Shown piece after piece: positions 21,623 to 21,627 of a stretch of 21,627 nucleotides of DNA. The notes beneath the pieces were generated by a model. That model did no database searches and was not told the origin of the DNA. It saw only the letters and a program-made list of their open reading frames with translations. The stretch is from positions 1 to 21,627 of the IMG/VR virus record IMGVR_UViG_3300005451_000010; one strand, written 5' to 3'. The translations under genes and the position numbers were made by a program. How positions within the stretch are numbered: the first letter of the stretch is position 1; the number at the start of each line of letters is the position of its first letter. This stretch comes from a virus.

Positions 21623-21627
21623 AGTGT

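Noticed and set aside
1-21627. General TAG reassignment in this genome
   Set aside because: No conserved gene here contains an internal TAG; only the junction at 6521 gives a long open continuation, and it has a strong ribosome site.
1-21627. Lysis genes, integrase, tRNAs, CRISPR arrays, insertion sequences
   Set aside because: I looked for these and found no lysozyme, amidase or holin pattern, recombinase motif, cloverleaf, regular spaced repeat or terminal inverted repeats with a transposase.

Overview
The window looks like the late (virion structural) region of a tailed bacteriophage or prophage. Every credible gene lies on the minus strand, in one tightly packed block transcribed from right to left. 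Most junctions are ATGA or GTGA overlaps, short overlaps or gaps of a few bases. I see no host housekeeping gene, integrase, replication gene, tRNA or CRISPR array. The gene order fits a short-tailed (podovirus-type) virion: terminase, portal, scaffold-like protein, capsid protein, head-tail adaptor, a large beta-propeller-like tail protein, a run of glycine/alanine-rich ejection-type proteins, then fibres. There is no tape measure, major tail tube, sheath or baseplate gene. Host identity cannot be fixed. Signal peptides of ordinary Sec type point to a bacterial host, and the leftmost protein resembles secreted proteins I associate with soil-type bacteria.

Layout, in transcription order (right to left). 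About 21.6-21.5 kb holds an intrinsic terminator and an imperfect direct repeat. 21.5-19.1 kb is the packaging block: a small-terminase-like protein with a zinc ribbon, a 62-aa zinc ribbon protein, a 61-aa basic protein and the large terminase. 19.1-14.5 kb is the head block: portal, a 98-aa helical protein, a signal-peptide-bearing beta protein, a scaffold-like protein, the major capsid protein and a second signal-peptide-bearing beta protein. A strong 44-nt hairpin follows. 14.5-10.0 kb is the neck/tail block: a zinc ribbon protein, a coiled-coil protein, an adaptor, a 72-aa Trp/Gly-rich protein, a 903-aa propeller/discoidin-type protein and a 77-aa protein. 10.0-6.5 kb holds two tandem paralogues and two larger proteins with ejection-protein character. 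6.5-5.8 kb encodes a GT-A glycosyltransferase that appears to start at ATT. 5.8-0 kb encodes a 951-aa fibre and four further proteins, all five beginning with an apparent Sec signal peptide; the last one runs off the window.

The most unusual theme is export. Seven proteins here, all of fibre, adhesin or decoration type, begin with what look like cleavable signal peptides. Six of their mature parts contain cysteines, in even numbers where the protein is complete, while the capsid, portal, scaffold and ejection proteins are nearly cysteine-free. A tailed phage normally assembles in the cytoplasm, so a set of secreted, probably disulfide-bonded appendage proteins inside the virion operon suggests one of three things: appendages added outside the cytoplasm, host-surface proteins made late in infection, or retained N-terminal membrane anchors. 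The glycosyltransferase directly upstream of the fibre may act in the same pathway. That link is inference.
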